From the NCBI GenBank assembly GCA_963576725.1, contig OY755252.1:47338140-47402139 (forward strand): DNA of 64,000 nt, written 5' to 3'. Position 1 is the stretch's first letter. Each line of letters begins with the position of its first letter. The position numbers were made by a program, and so were the translations under genes. This document shows positions 39,606 through 50,347 of this stretch, piece after piece. The notes under the pieces are model-generated. The model was given only the letters and a program-made list of their open reading frames with translations, was not told where the DNA came from and made no database searches. The DNA is from Azorinus chamasolen (Eukaryota > Mollusca > Bivalvia > Cardiida > Solecurtidae).

Positions 39606-39754
39606 TTAACCCATTACCTCATAGGCTATTTTTAGACCCAACCTCTTTAAAGCATTTCCCTATAGATGGAGAAAGTGCTCTTTTTATCATAATGGTTTCA
39701 GAAAGTGACTTTTACAGAGGCGTCAAAGGGCATCAATATGAGGGAATTGGTTAA
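39606..39754 (+). mobile_element. B-type TTAA MITE, deletion derivative
   Basis: TTAACCCATTACCTCATAGG to GAGGGAATTGGTTAA, but only 149 bp. The left palindrome arm is gone, leaving CCCTATAGATGGAG and TTTATCATAATGGTTTC. TTAA is shared with the A2 that follows. Confidence 0.8.
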
Positions 39755-39999
39755 CCCTTTCTCTCAAATGAATGTGTTTTCACGCATTTGGAAACTGAGT
39801 AGACCCGATCAGATGACTCCTATAGTAGCCATCTGATCTGGTTCTGCTCTGTTTGCTAATAGAACTCGAAAGATCTGTTTCTTTACTTTCCAAAATGGCT
39901 ACAATATTCCACCTTCTGTATTTCATTATAACTATTTTCTCCATGAATATTCAGTAGGTATTGAAATGTGGAATAAATATAGAACAGGGAAAGGGTTAA
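39751..39999 (-). mobile_element. A2-type TTAA MITE, complete
   Basis: TTAACCCTTTCTCTC to CAGGGAAAGGGTTAA. Hairpin centre GACTCCTATAGTAGCC. Confidence 0.85.
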
Positions 40000-40089
40000 G
40001 GGCTGAAGCTTTGCAAATAGGGGCTTGCTCTGCTTGCATATATGTTGCAGCTCTAAGTACCTACTGGTAACTATGTAAATTACTTTCTA

Positions 40090-41747
40090 TTTTTATGCCC
40101 CCAAAGGCGGGCATATAGTGATCGCATTGTCCGTCCTTCCGTCTGTCCGTCTGTCCGTCTGTCCGTCTGTCCGTCTGTCCGTCCGTCCGTCCGTCTGTCC
40201 GTCTGTCCGTCTGTCCGTCCGTCTGTCCTTCCGTCCGGAATTCGTGTCCGGTCTGTAACTTCTTCATCTATCAATGGATTTAAATATAACTTGCCACAAA
40301 TGTTCACCAGACAGAGACGATGTGTCGCGTTCAACTCCCAGGTCCATGGGTCAAAGGTCAAGGTCACAGGGTACAATTACTTTGTCACAAATTTCGTGTC
40401 CGGTCTGTAACTTCTTCATTTATCAATGGATTTCAATATAACTTGCCACAAATGTTCACCACACAAAGACGATGTGTCGCGTTCAACTCCCAGGTCCATG
40501 GGTCAAAGGTCAAGGTCACAGGGTACAATTACTTTGTCACAAATTTCGTGTCCGGTCTGTAACTTCTTCATCTATCAATGGATTTCAATATAACTTGCCA
40601 CAAATGTTCACCACACAAAGACGATGTGTCGCGTTCAACTTCCAGGTCCATGGGTCAAAGGTCAAGGTCACAGGGTACAATTACTTTGTCACAAATTTCG
40701 TGTCCGGTCTGTAACTTCTTCATCTATCAATGGATTTAAATATAACTTGCCACAAATGTTCACCACACAAAGACGTTGTGTCGCGTTCAACTCCCAGGTC
40801 CATGGGTCAAAGGTCAAGGTCACGGGGTACAATTACTTTGTCACAAATTTGTGTCCGGTCTGTAACTTCTTCATCTATCAATGGATTGCAATATAACTTG
40901 CCACAAATGTTCACCACACAAAGACGTTGTGTCGCGTTCAACTCCCAGGTCCATGGGTCAAAGGTCAAGGTCACGGGGTACAATTACTTTGTCACAAATT
41001 TGTGTCCGGTCTGTAACTTCTTCATCTATCAATGGATTGCAATATAACTTGCCACAAATGTTCACCAGACAGAAACGATGTGTCACGTTCAACTCCCTGG
41101 TCCATGGGTCAAAGGTCAAGGTCACAGGGTACAATTACTTTGTCACAAATTTCGTTTCCGGTCTGTAACTTCTTCATCTATCACTGGATTTCAATATAAC
41201 TTGCCACAAATGTTTACCACACAAAGACGATGTGTCGCGTTCAACTCCCAGGTCCATGGGTCAAAGGTCAAGGTCACAGGGTACAATTACTTTGTCACAA
41301 ATTTTGTGTCCGGTCTGTAACTTCTTTATGTATCAATGAATTTCAATATGATTTGGCACAAATGTTCACCACACAAAGATGATGTGTCGCTTTCAACTCC
41401 CTGGTCCATATGCCAAAGGTCAAGGTCACAGGGTACAATTACTTTGTCACAAATTTCGTGTCCGGTGTGTAACATCTTTATCTGTCAATGGATTTCAATA
41501 TAACTTGGCACAGATGTTCACCAGACAAAGACGATGTGTCGCGTTCAGCTCCCTGGTCCATATGTCAAAGATCAAGGTCACAGGGTACAATTACTTGTTT
41601 ATCTGTGAATGGATTTCAAAGGAACCTGGCACAAATTTTAACCACACAAAAACGATGTGTCAACTCCCTGGTCTATGGGTCAAAGGTCAAGGTCACAGGG
41701 TATAATTTTTGGGGGCATTTGTCACGTGACTGTGACATCTCTTGTTT
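40090..41747 (+). mobile_element. Q-type HINE-like element with 152-bp tandem array
   Basis: 5' hairpin TATGCCCCCAAAGGCGGGCATA, a CCGTCTGT microsatellite at about 40127-40235, then about nine monomers spaced by 152 bp. Each has GTGTCGCGTTCAACTCCC, CCATGGGTCAAAGGTCAAGG and TTCTTCATCTATCAATGG. It ends GGGGGCATTTGTCACGTGAC then CTCTTGT. The ORFs at 40061-40376 and 40320-41784 simply reread the monomer. Confidence 0.85.
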
Positions 41748-41758
41748 TATAATTTTTT

Positions 41759-41986
41759 TTAACCATTTCCCCGTTCAAAATTAATGTAAGAAATAATGAC
41801 GATATGAATATTTATTGGCTGAACTTCTTTGCATTTGATGTTTTTGTCTTGCTAGGAACAACATAGATCTATTATTATTTCAAAAGCAGATCCTGATCAG
41901 ATAGCTCCTACACGAACCGTCTGATCTGGATCTGCTCTGTTTGCAAAGGTATGAAAAATGTGTTTATATATGAAGTAAAGGGTTAG
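41759..41986 (+). mobile_element. A-type TTAA MITE
   Basis: TTAACCATTTCCCCG to AGTAAAGGGTTAG. The hairpin is partly lost on the left arm (AAAGCAGATCCTGATCAGAT). It lies 11 bp after element Q. Confidence 0.75.
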
Positions 41987-42067
41987 CAAGAATTAATAAT
42001 GGGCAGAGTTTTGCATGAATGTTCATGTAGTAAAGGGTTGCAGAAATATATGAATGGGCCTTAGAAA

Positions 42068-42386
42068 AAAGGTGCCCGACGCATGCTGGGACTCAGACCC
42101 CCTCCCCCCCAACTTACGATCAAAGTATGTAAAGCTAACCTAAAACTATCTATTTGTACCTTAAACCACTCCAAAATACAAGAAAAACACGACCTGGAAA
42201 AAAAATCCTATTGGGTCTATATATGTATTGACCCGATAGGAAAAAACATTCGGGTTGTGTTTTTCTTGTTTTTCAGAGAGGTATGGGATACAAATAGATA
42301 GTTTGAAGTTAGTTTTGCATACTTCGATCATAAATTTGGGGGGAGGATTCTCATGGGTGTGTCCCAGCATGTGTCAGGCACCTTTG
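42068..42386. mobile_element. fold-back element with 9-bp target duplication (MULE-like)
   Basis: Almost the entire 319 bp is one inverted repeat: GGTGCCCGACGCATGCTGGG .. pairs with .. CCCAGCATGTGTCAGGCACC, and the inner AAGAAAAACACGACC pairs with GGTTGTGTTTTTCTT around a GGGTCTATATATGTATTGACCC tip. CCTTAGAAA is present at 42059-42067 and 42387-42395. A 9-bp duplication with long inverted ends is typical of Mutator-like non-autonomous elements. The ORFs on both strands are shadows of the inverted repeat. Confidence 0.8.
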
Positions 42387-42486
42387 CCTTAGAAAAGTAC
42401 TTTCATGCTCGTCCTTTACAGGGTCATTGATCAATTATAGTTAGATGTGGAAATGAGAGGTTTTCATGAACTTGATGTCCTATTAA

Positions 42487-42730
42487 AACTCCTGTTTCCA
42501 TGTGGTTTTATAACTAATGATTTTACTGTCATGCATGGTGTCATTATTTCTTGCATGCATATTCATGGAGCTTAGGGTTAAAGAACCAGGACACATACAT
42601 GGGTTCTTTGTTATTCAAATCCTAGTATCCTAATAACCCTAAGTATTCAGACAGACACGGGCAAATAGTGCAGACCCAGCTCAAAGGCCTTCTAAAGAAG
42701 CAATTTGGTCTAGATCTTTACTATATGCTA
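42487..42730 (-). mobile_element. A-type MITE fragments
   Basis: The right end (GTGTCATTATTTCTTGCATG to GAGCTTAGGGTTAA, 42487-42579) and a separate hairpin remnant (GGCAAATAGTGCAGACCC, about 42655-42730). A C-type palindrome fragment (GATGGTTGCTTAATAC .. GCATTAAGCTATAGC) follows at about 42917-42988. Confidence 0.5.
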
Positions 42731-42989
42731 CTTTGTCAGTCTAATTTGAATTTACCAAAATGGTGCACAATTGACCCATTCACTTTTACAAACTGGCAGA
42801 GAAGGGAAAGCAAAGGGCAATTTGGGATGTAGTGTTTGTGAAAATAAAACTTGTAATGTACATTAAAATGACATTAATGTGACTACATGATTGGTTAACA
42901 CAGGGATCTGTAAAAGCAGATGGTTGCTTAATACAATTCATATAGGAGCTCTCTGAATAAATTTTGCCCTGCATTAAGCTATAGCTTGT

Positions 42990-43215
42990 TTAACCCTTTC
43001 CCTGTTCTGTATTTAGGCCAAATTTTAATTCCTACTGAATATTCATTAACAAATACATGTAGTTAAAAAGAAATATGGAAGGTGTTGCATTATAGACATT
43101 TTAGAAAGCAAAGAAACAGATCTATCAAATTCTGTTAGCCACTAGGAGCCGTCTGATCTGGGTTTTAATCTGTTTGCAAAGGTGTGAAAACACGTTTATA
43201 TGAGAAAAAAGGTAA
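42990..43215 (+). mobile_element. A2-type TTAA MITE
   Basis: TTAACCCTTTCCCTGTTCTG, CCTACTGAATATTCATTAAC. The left palindrome arm is deleted (CACTAGGAGCCGTCTGATC). The right TTAA is lost. Confidence 0.75.
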
Positions 43216-44698
43216 AACACTAAGAATTACTGGCTGCGGCTTATACAGGAATTCAAAATGGCCATGATTTACTGCGAGACTCGTAGATTTACACTCCAGA
43301 ACTAAACAGCTGCAATATGTTTCACTGTGCTCACTATTGCACTAGAACCCTTTGATGTTTGATGTATTGTTAACATTTTTCGTGCCATTTGCAGGTCATT
43401 TGCTGCACTCTGAGCTATTAATTACTGCTAATATTGTCGTCTGATGCAATTCTTAAAATAGATTTTGTTCTTCCATATATTTTCAAAAACAAATGTCGGA
43501 GAAACAAAACAGTTTGGACCCTGATAAAGTACCATGGATCCCACCTGTATACATAGGTTATTATAAATGCTTAAAATCAAAGCAATAGCAGCTGGAGCAA
43601 AACGTATACCTGTTTAGAGGAACGTAAATCAAATGTACAATTAACATGCTATGTTCAAGGGTTCACCTACACCTTTCATAACACGTTCAGCAGATTATTG
43701 TCAATGGCCAGAACTTGGTATGGCCTTGCATATTTTATTTTTTTATAAAAATGCATATCAACAGAAAAGTTTTGTATCAGAAATAAGAAAAGATCCTTTA
43801 ATTGCAGCCGCTTGCTTTGAAAAATATTTCAAAGCAATAATAAAGACTTTATTTCAATCTTTAACTTATGCCTTTCAAATTGACTATCAAAAGGTCTTAT
43901 CAGTGCCTGTAATATTACTATGTATTTTTGGGTTTCCAAATGTTCACATTCTCCTTTTCAAGTTTTTCAAATATCGTTTTCAGCAAAAGTATCTTATTAA
44001 AGCATTTTCCTCATTCTGCAATCATTTTAGAAATTCCCAAGTATCCCTTAATCAAAATTACTAAATGATATGCTTCCTATGTTTCTTCTATCCTGCTTAA
44101 CCCTGTTTTACACAGCCATTTTACTCTTTCATACCACCTTGCTTATACTTCTTTTGAGAAGACACTCTGCTGTATCAGTTTGTTTATTCATAGAATAAGC
44201 ATTATGTTTTACAATGTTATTTGTTGTGTATTTGTCAGTTTTTGCAGCAGATGATGCTTTTTTTTGCATTCCAAATTTTAGACCATGTTTAAACCTATTT
44301 AAGACAGATTTAGGTTAATATGTGTAATATTATATTTATATTGTTGGCTATAAAGCTGCTTTATGTTAAAATGCACACAAATGTTGAAATTAAACCCTTT
44401 GAAAATATACTTGTGTAAGTGTAGACTTAGAAATCAGAGGGCTCCTAGAGGAGTCTTCACTGTTTGTAATTCAGAATCCTTACACAAATTATACCATTTC
44501 CTTCTGATTGAACTGTATCATTAAACACTGATGGTCCATTCCATTTTGGACTTTCAGCATTTAAAGGGTTTCTGGTATAAAATGAATACTCATTTATTAT
44601 GAATAAGGAATAGCGTGTCATCAGTTTGTGTCTTGTCTTTATTGATCAGTTTAGTCAACAATATAATGAACGACCAAGCTGTAACAAGCCATTGATTG
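43216..44698. other. mostly unexplained sequence; one 137-codon ORF
   Basis: A decayed G-type palindrome lies at about 43500-43555 (AAACAGTTTGGACCCTGAT). The ORF at 43651-44064 (+) is the longest non-repeat ORF outside SNX19: Phe/Lys/Ile-rich, with one hydrophobic stretch (VPVILLCIFGFPNVHILLF). No family, splice context or upstream regulatory signal was recognised, and the composition matches AT-rich non-coding DNA. I judge it probably not a gene. Confidence 0.3.
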
Positions 44699-44933
44699 TG
44701 TAACACATTACTCTCTGAGTATTCTTTAAGAAGTAATGACATCATAAATGTTAAAAAGATGATCTTTTATACTAGCATATAATCACAGAAACTTTATCTC
44801 ATGGCATGTACTAGAGTATTCCATAAGCAGACAGAGCAGATCCTGATCAGAGAGCTCCTATAGGAGCTGTCTGATCAGGGTCTACTCTGTTTGCAAAGGT
44901 GTGAAAATGTGTTTCTATGAAGTAAAGAGTTAA
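44699..44933 (+). mobile_element. A-type TTAA MITE
   Basis: GTAACACATTACTCTC to GAAGTAAAGAGTTAA. Hairpin centre GAGCTCCTATAGGAGCTG with long intact arms (AGCAGATCCTGATCAGA / TGATCAGGGTCTACT). Confidence 0.8.
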
Positions 44934-45176
44934 TTTTTGACGTCATGCTTTAAATGTCATATAAAGTTTTAAAATCAAGCCTCAAAGCCATAGAAATTTG
45001 TATTTTATACCAATGTGAAGGTGACATAAGCAGATGTAAAACTGTACGCATTATAGACTTCTCAAAATGACATGCTGTAAGATTTTGGAACTGGTACCCA
45101 TCGTGTAAATAGAGATAGATACAACGGATAGATATGAGCTTATAAGGTGCTTCATCTTTCACTGGCCTTCGTTTTT

Positions 45177-46670
45177 CGCTCACCAGAGCACAAAGTGCTC
45201 AGGGTGAGCTTTTGTGATTGTCTGATGTCCGTCGTCTGTCGGCGTGCGTCATCCGTCTTGCGGTATGCGTCGTGTGTCGTCAGTCGTCAACAATTTGAAC
45301 CTTTAAAAATCTTCTCCTCAGAATCTACAGGGTTCTCAGCTTTCATCTTTGGCACATAGCATCATCTGTAGGTCCTCTACAAAAGTTATATAAATTATAC
45401 CCCTTGGGTCAAAATTGGCCCTGCCTCAGGGGTTTTCAGTTTTCAAAAGAAACATATAGTGAAAACTTTGAACATCATCTCCTCTAAAACTAGAAGGTCC
45501 TCAGCTTTCATATTTGGCACATAGCTTCAACTTCAGGGCTTCTAAAAAAGTTATATAAATTATGCCCCTAGGGTCAAAATTGGTCCGACCCCAGGGATTG
45601 CCAGTTTTTGGTAGCTGACTGCTTAAACAGCCCAAGGGATCACTAGTTATGCATAGGAAAAACTTTAAAAATATTCTTGTCAGAAACTACATGTCCCAGA
45701 GCTTAGATATTTGGTGTATAGATTTACTTAGAATAACTTAATGGGTTTTATAAGTATCATAGTTCTTGGGTTAAAATTTGCCCTGCCCTGGGTGTACAGA
45801 CTTCTTCACATCATAAACGACAGTCTAAAGGTTTCTCCTTAATATATCAGCCAGCAGAGCTCAGACCAGTCAGTGTGAGTTCTTATATAATCACCCTTAG
45901 CCTGATCAGTAGAGTAGAAATTGTGTTTAGACAAATCACACACACTCATTCAAGATTGAGAAAACTGGATAGTTCTCATTATGCAGAACACTCTTAAAGC
46001 TTTTTTTTTATACCTATGCCCTGCATTAAGCTACCAGATATCAATATAGAGCATATCTGTTGTGAATTTCAGCTTAATTCTTTGCATGATGGGTAATTTT
46101 GTTATCTGCTAAATTGTTGTCTGCAGCAAATTCATAAGTTATCCCAACTACACACTTTCTTTTTAAGTTTTTCAGAAGTTCAGTCTAATTGACAAACAGT
46201 TTGGATATCAGATCAGGCCCCACGTTATATTGGCCCTGATCTGTATCCAAACTGTTTGCATAGGTCATTAGTGGTGGGAGAATCCCACTACACACATTCT
46301 TTCTAAGTTTCTCAGAAGTTCAGTCTCATTTACAAACAATTTGGATATCAGATCAGGCCCCACATTATATTGGCCCTGATCTGTATCCAAACTGTTTGCA
46401 TAGGTCATTAGTGGTGGGAGAATCCGCCTCTAGCATCCAAAGAATTAATACAAGTTCCAGTGGTCTATGCTCTATCCATTCTTTCACTACATTCTTTCAG
46501 CATCATGTTCAGGTCCTCTACAAAAGTTATATAAATTGTGTCCCTGGGGTCAAAATTGGCACCGCCCTTAGGGTGTTAAGTTTTCAATAGAAACATATAG
46601 TGAAAACTTTGAAAATCTTCTCCTCTGATTGTCTGGAGAGCGATGTCAGGGCCATACTGGCCCTCTTGTT
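45177..46670 (+). mobile_element. P-type HINE-like element, interrupted
   Basis: The 5' hairpin GCTCACCAGAGC..GCTCAGGGTGAGC and three monomers (to about 45820) are separated from the last monomer and 3' end (about 46497-46668, GGGCCATACTGGCCC TCTTGT) by about 670 bp of other repeats. The insert includes C-type remnants and the G-related duplication at 46143-46425. Confidence 0.65.
46143..46425 (+). repeat. tandem duplication of a G-like palindrome, about 140 bp x 2
   Basis: CAGAAGTTCAGTCT, CAAACA(G/A)TTTGGATATCAGA and CATTAGTGGTGGGAGAATCC occur twice in direct orientation, and the copies differ by only a few bases. Each unit itself folds (TTTGGATATCAGATCAGG / CCTGATCTGTATCCAAA). Confidence 0.8.
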
Positions 46671-46912
46671 AACCATTTACTCCATAAATACGCCTGTCTG
46701 CACATAGTATACCTCGAGCAGATGGTTCCTGTAGGAGCTGTCTGTTCAGGCTCTGCTTTGCTTATAAAATGATGTATACATGTAGCTATGATTCTACAGT
46801 TTCTTCCATGGCCAAATATCCATGTGTTTATGTGCCTTTATAACGAAATAGTCTAAACACTATTTTTGATGTCATTATTTCTTACATGAATATTCATTGA
46901 GTAAAGGGTTAA
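46669..46912 (-). mobile_element. A-type TTAA MITE, complete
   Basis: TTAACCATTTACTCC to GAGTAAAGGGTTAA. Hairpin centre GGTTCCTGTAGGAGCTG. Its first TT coincides with the end of the P element. Confidence 0.85.
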
Positions 46913-46974
46913 AGTTGAAAAACCAATTTGACACGATTTTGATACAGAATAGCAACATCCTAGTATAATATCTA

Positions 46975-47085
46975 TATATCATTTCATAAGCAAACAGAGC
47001 AGACCCTCCTATAGGAGCCGTCTGATCTGTGGCTACTCTGTTTGCAAAGGCATAGAAAGGTGTATTTATAGAGTAAAGGATGTAA
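46975..47085 (+). mobile_element. A-type MITE right half
   Basis: GCAAACAGAGCAGACCC, CTCCTATAGGAGCCG, GCTACTCTGTTTGC and TATAGAGTAAAGG. One inner arm is deleted. Confidence 0.7.
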
Positions 47086-47213
47086 ACTTATGTAGGAGTA
47101 ATTTGATATGGGTCAACAACATTTGCTTAAGTTTCTATGGCCGAATAATCAGTGTGAATACAGTAAACTGTGGTGCCATAAACTTCATTTGACTCATATT
47201 TTATGATGCATTC

Positions 47214-47425
47214 TTAACCCTTTAATCCATATAAGCCTTTCTACACCTTTGCAATCAGAGTAGACCTAGATCCGATGGCTCCTACAGGAGTCTGCTCTGT
47301 TTGCTCATGATATAATATAGATATACTACAGTTGTTGCCAGTGTCACTGTGCTATTATGATACATATTCTAGTTGATATTCATCATGCCATTATTTCTTA
47401 CATGAATATTCATGGAGTAAAGTGT
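47214..47425 (-). mobile_element. A-type TTAA MITE
   Basis: TTAACCCTTTAATCC to CATGGAGTAAAGTG. Hairpin GGCTCCTACAGGAG with the distal arm shortened. Confidence 0.75.
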
Positions 47426-47510
47426 TGGAAGTGTTCATACATGCCCATGTTAGTGCGAGATACGTATAGTTGTTTGCTCTTGGTTGACTCTTGACTGTTT
47501 ATGCATACAG

Positions 47511-47761
47511 TTAACCCTTTACTCCATAAAATACGTATTTCCACGCCTTTGCAAATAGAGTAGACCCAGATCAGACGGCTCCTATAGGAGCCGTCTGATC
47601 AGGGTCTGCTCTGTTTGTTTATGATATAATATAGATATGATTCTACTGTTTCTGTCATTGCCAAACATGCATATGTCAATGTGTTATTGTAACAAATCAA
47701 TCTAATAGATCTTCATGACGTCATTATGTCTTACATGAATGTTCATGAAGGAAAGGGTTAA
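47511..47761 (-). mobile_element. A-type TTAA MITE, canonical complete copy
   Basis: TTAACCCTTTACTCC to GGAAAGGGTTAA, 251 bp. The palindrome core GATCAGACGGCTCCTA..TAGGAGCCGTCTGATC is a perfect 32-bp inverted repeat (47569-47600). It inserted at a TTAA in the C-element terminus (TACAG|TTAA|ACCTGTC). Confidence 0.9.
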
Positions 47762-47810
47762 ACCTGTCTATAAGGCCAGCATTTTGACTACATTTGAGAG
47801 CAGGTGGCTG

Positions 47811-48239
47811 TTGAACCCTTTGCCTGTTTCATATTCATGTAATAAATATTGATATCTATTAGCTGAATACAGTAAAACCTCTCTATAACGACCACTAAAT
47901 TACATCAAGTATTTTGTGTTAAAGGCAGGTGGCTGCTTAAAGCAAGGTGAAAGCTAAACAGAACGTTCCTACAGGAGCGTTTTGTTTTACTTTCACCTTG
48001 CTTTAAGCAACCACCTGTCCTAAATACCAACTAATTAAAACAATTAGTCGTTATATCGAGGTTTTACTGTATATAGTATGACACATGTACACACGAGCTT
48101 GGCTATTGCAGAAACTGTAGAATCACACCTATATTGTATCATAAGCCAACAGAGCAGACCCTGATCAGACGACTTCATCTGATTTGGGTCTACTCTGTGT
48201 GCGAAGGTGTAAAAGCTTTTATATGAGAGAAAGGGTTGA
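47811..48239 (+). mobile_element. A-type MITE in a TTGA target, carrying a C insertion
   Basis: TTGA (not TTAA) lies at both edges: GCTG|TTGA|ACCCTTTGCC and GAAAGGG|TTGA|TGCAGG. The hairpin is at about 48144-48202. The element at 47870-48069 splits its left half after AGCTGAA. Confidence 0.8.
47870..48069. mobile_element. C-type TA MITE, complete, nested
   Basis: CAGTAAAACCTCTCTATAAC to the inverted GTTATATCGAGGTTTTACTG, 200 bp, between TA (47868-47869, 48070-48071). Core GGCTGCTTAAAGCAAGGTG .. GTTCCTACAGGAGC .. CACCTTGCTTTAAGCAACC. Confidence 0.9.
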
Positions 48240-48364
48240 TGCAGGAACTTTTTGCATAACTTTCACCCAGCGCCTGTCTTAAAAAAAATCCAGTGAGTGG
48301 TGGTTGTAGGGAGTTTTAACTGTATATCTAATTATACATCCTACAACTTTAAAAATATTTTGTA

Positions 48365-48830
48365 ATCTAATCATTGTCTGCCCTGTTTGCTTTCTATACA
48401 TCTGATTTTACAGTTTCTTCTTTGACCTAAACACCCAATGTTCATTTACCGCTATAAGAATTGAGCTTTTAAATATTCATGATGTCATTATAAGCTTGTC
48501 TGTTTCGAAGAAAAGTCGAACTATTGTGATCACTGAGTCGTAGGCATTGTCGTTGTCTTCTTCGTAGGCGTGCAAACATTTTAATGTAGCTCATTACTCG
48601 AAAAGTATAAATGATATCAGCATGGAATTAGTAGATCTCATTGAGGGAAAGGCCCCTCCATAAGAACCATAAGTCTTGATTTCAAAATGTCGTAGTTATG
48701 ATCCTTTATTGGTTTAAAAAAATAATTTAGCTGGGCAAGCACCAAATCAGACGAACGTTGGCACCGCATGCAGCTCTTGTTTCTTACAGGAATATATTTG
48801 TTAAATTAGCAATATATGATATTAAAACAT
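48365..48830 (-). mobile_element. A-type MITE split by a D element
   Basis: TCTGCCCTGTTTGC, GATTTTACAGTTTCTTC, AATATTCATGATGTCATTAT, then after 48780 TTCTTACAGGAATATATTTG. The left terminus and most of the hairpin are missing. Confidence 0.65.
48492..48780 (+). mobile_element. D-type HINE-like element, inserted between T and T
   Basis: The host reads GATGTCATTAT before it and TTCTTACAGG after, which rejoin as the A sequence CATTATTTCTTACA. The 3' end is GGCACCGCATGCAGCTCTTGT. The body matches the D copy at 22470-22706 (GAAAAGTATAA, AAATCAGACGAACGTTGGC). Confidence 0.75.
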
Positions 48831-49150
48831 TTTCAGTAACATATGTCTAGCCAATTGTCATCGCGGGATAGTTAATACATGTCATTAAAACTATATTGTA
48901 CATGACTATTTGCCAGGTTATTTTTTAATTAGAAATCATCATTTTAACATTTTTAGTAACATATGTTTAGGTAATTGTCATTTCAGGATAGTTAACACAT
49001 TCTCTGTTCAATATTCATGTAAGAAATAATGACAACATGAATGTTTATTAGCTGAAATTTGATATTAAATTTTCAAAAGTTTGTAAATATTTGCAAATGT
49101 GTGAATAAGGCGTTTATATGAACGAAAGGGTCAATACATGTCATTAACAG
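48830..49150 (+). repeat. tandem duplication, one copy invaded by an A MITE
   Basis: AGTAACATATGTCTAGCCAA .. GGATAGTTAATACATGTCAT (48833-48886) is repeated from 48953, where the TTAA of GGATAGTTAA is occupied by the A element at 48992-49134, after which TACATGTCATTAA resumes. Confidence 0.8.
48992..49134 (+). mobile_element. A-type TTAA MITE, hairpin deleted
   Basis: TTAACACATTCTCTG to GAACGAAAGGGTCAA. The left half (ATGTAAGAAATAATGACAAC) and the right end remain, but the whole palindrome is missing. Confidence 0.8.
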
Positions 49151-49343
49151 TTTCACTAATGTAGGCAATAATTGTTCTGCAAATAAATTTACCAAAAAGA
49201 GACAATGTATAACATCCCATCAAAATCCAAACTGATTGATACACCAATAATGCTTTTGAAAATATATGAATACAGAAAATGAGTGCACTGACATATGCAG
49301 ACAGTATAGATGCAGATAAGCTGGCGCTTTGAGGAACCATATG

Positions 49344-49538
49344 TTAACTCTTTTGCACACTAAGTATTGTTGGCCTGCAACAATTGTCGTCTGCTTAAAT
49401 TCTAAAAATAAGATTTCTCTCAAACATATGGTTAAAGTGACAAACAGTTTGGAATCTGATGAGACGCCGCATTATATTCTGGATCCAAACTGTTTGCGTA
49501 GGTAATCACGGTTTCGCCGCTAGCATGCAAGGAGTTAA
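49344..49538 (+). mobile_element. G-type TTAA MITE
   Basis: Ends TTAACTCTTTTGCAC and GCATGCAAGGAGTTAA. Palindrome CAAACAGTTTGGAATCTGAT / CTGGATCCAAACTGTTTG. Confidence 0.8.
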
Positions 49539-49705
49539 TGTCTACACTGATAGTCATTCGAATAACTCTAGCAAATCATATCCTTTCTTACTTATTGGAT
49601 TATATCATTAAACATTGATGGAACATTAGACTGAAATTTCAACATTCAAAGGTTTCAAGAAGACAACATTGTATGTTATACCTTCCTACTTACGGAAACT
49701 GCTAC

Positions 49706-49913
49706 AACAACCATTTCCCTATTGAATATTCATATAAGAAATAATTACACCATGAATATTTATGGCACACATACACATGCATGTTGGGTAGATTTATTAT
49801 AATTTCATAAGAAAACAGCAGACCCTGATTAGACAACTCTTACGGGAGCCATCTCATATATGGGTCTACTCTGTTTGCAAAGGCTTGGAAAGGCATTTGT
49901 AATAGGGAAAGAA
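49706..49913 (+). mobile_element. A-type MITE
   Basis: ACCATTTCCCTATTGAATATT, GAAAACAGCAGACCCTGATT, centre CTCTTACGGGAGCC, right end AATAGGGAAAG. TTAAs lost. Confidence 0.65.
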
Positions 49914-50094
49914 TCAGTGTTTGACAAACTAGTGTTGCCGACCAAATCAAGCTCGCAAAAACCATCCAATCTGCTTTTATTGGACCCCATGTGTATGAAA
50001 TGGTCTCTAAAAAGCAGTCTTTTTCTGATGATATCTAACCCTTTACCTGATGTACGTATATTCATGGCAGATTTCACACATTTGGAATATTGAT

Positions 50095-50278
50095 AAACAC
50101 TTACCCCATAGTTGATGCATTGCTCGGTTTGTTGCTCTGTTTGATTTTGCTACCATATACACCTGAGTCTACCGTGTTTGTCAAACCAAAAGAAAGTCCT
50201 TGAATTCTTACATTATAAAAATTAAGCTCATAGAAAGTCATGATGTCTTCTATGAATATTGAATGGGGAGCGGGTTAA
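50095..50278 (-). mobile_element. A-type MITE, strongly diverged
   Basis: ACACTTACCCCATAG start and GAATGGGGAGCGGGTTAA end. No clear hairpin. A further left-end fragment (TAACCCTTTACCTGATG) precedes it at about 50037. Confidence 0.5.
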
Positions 50279-50347
50279 AGCTCATCACAATAACTGCGTT
50301 TTTGTTAAATTACATGACTGCCAGGGGCACCGATTTCTCGAGTTTGT

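Larger units (their letters stand above)
47508..48322. mobile_element. C-type TA MITE carrying two A insertions
   Basis: Without the inserted DNA its ends read CAGTTAAACCTGTC (47508 onward) and GGGAGTTTTAACTG (to 48322), flanked by TA. Middle pieces GCAGGTGGCTG and TGCAGGAACTTTTTGC match other C copies. One A element sits in its left terminus and another in the CTTAATGC site of its core. Confidence 0.75.

Noticed and set aside
40061..41784. Ten overlapping ORFs of 80-108 codons
   Set aside because: All are readings of the 152-bp Q monomer and its microsatellite; the ORF starts recur at the monomer period.
42083..42370. Similar ORFs on opposite strands (72 and 69 codons)
   Set aside because: They mirror each other because the whole segment is an inverted repeat.
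43651..44064. 137-codon ORF as a real gene
   Set aside because: No recognised family, no splice or promoter context, AT-driven Phe/Lys/Ile composition; listed only as a low-confidence observation.
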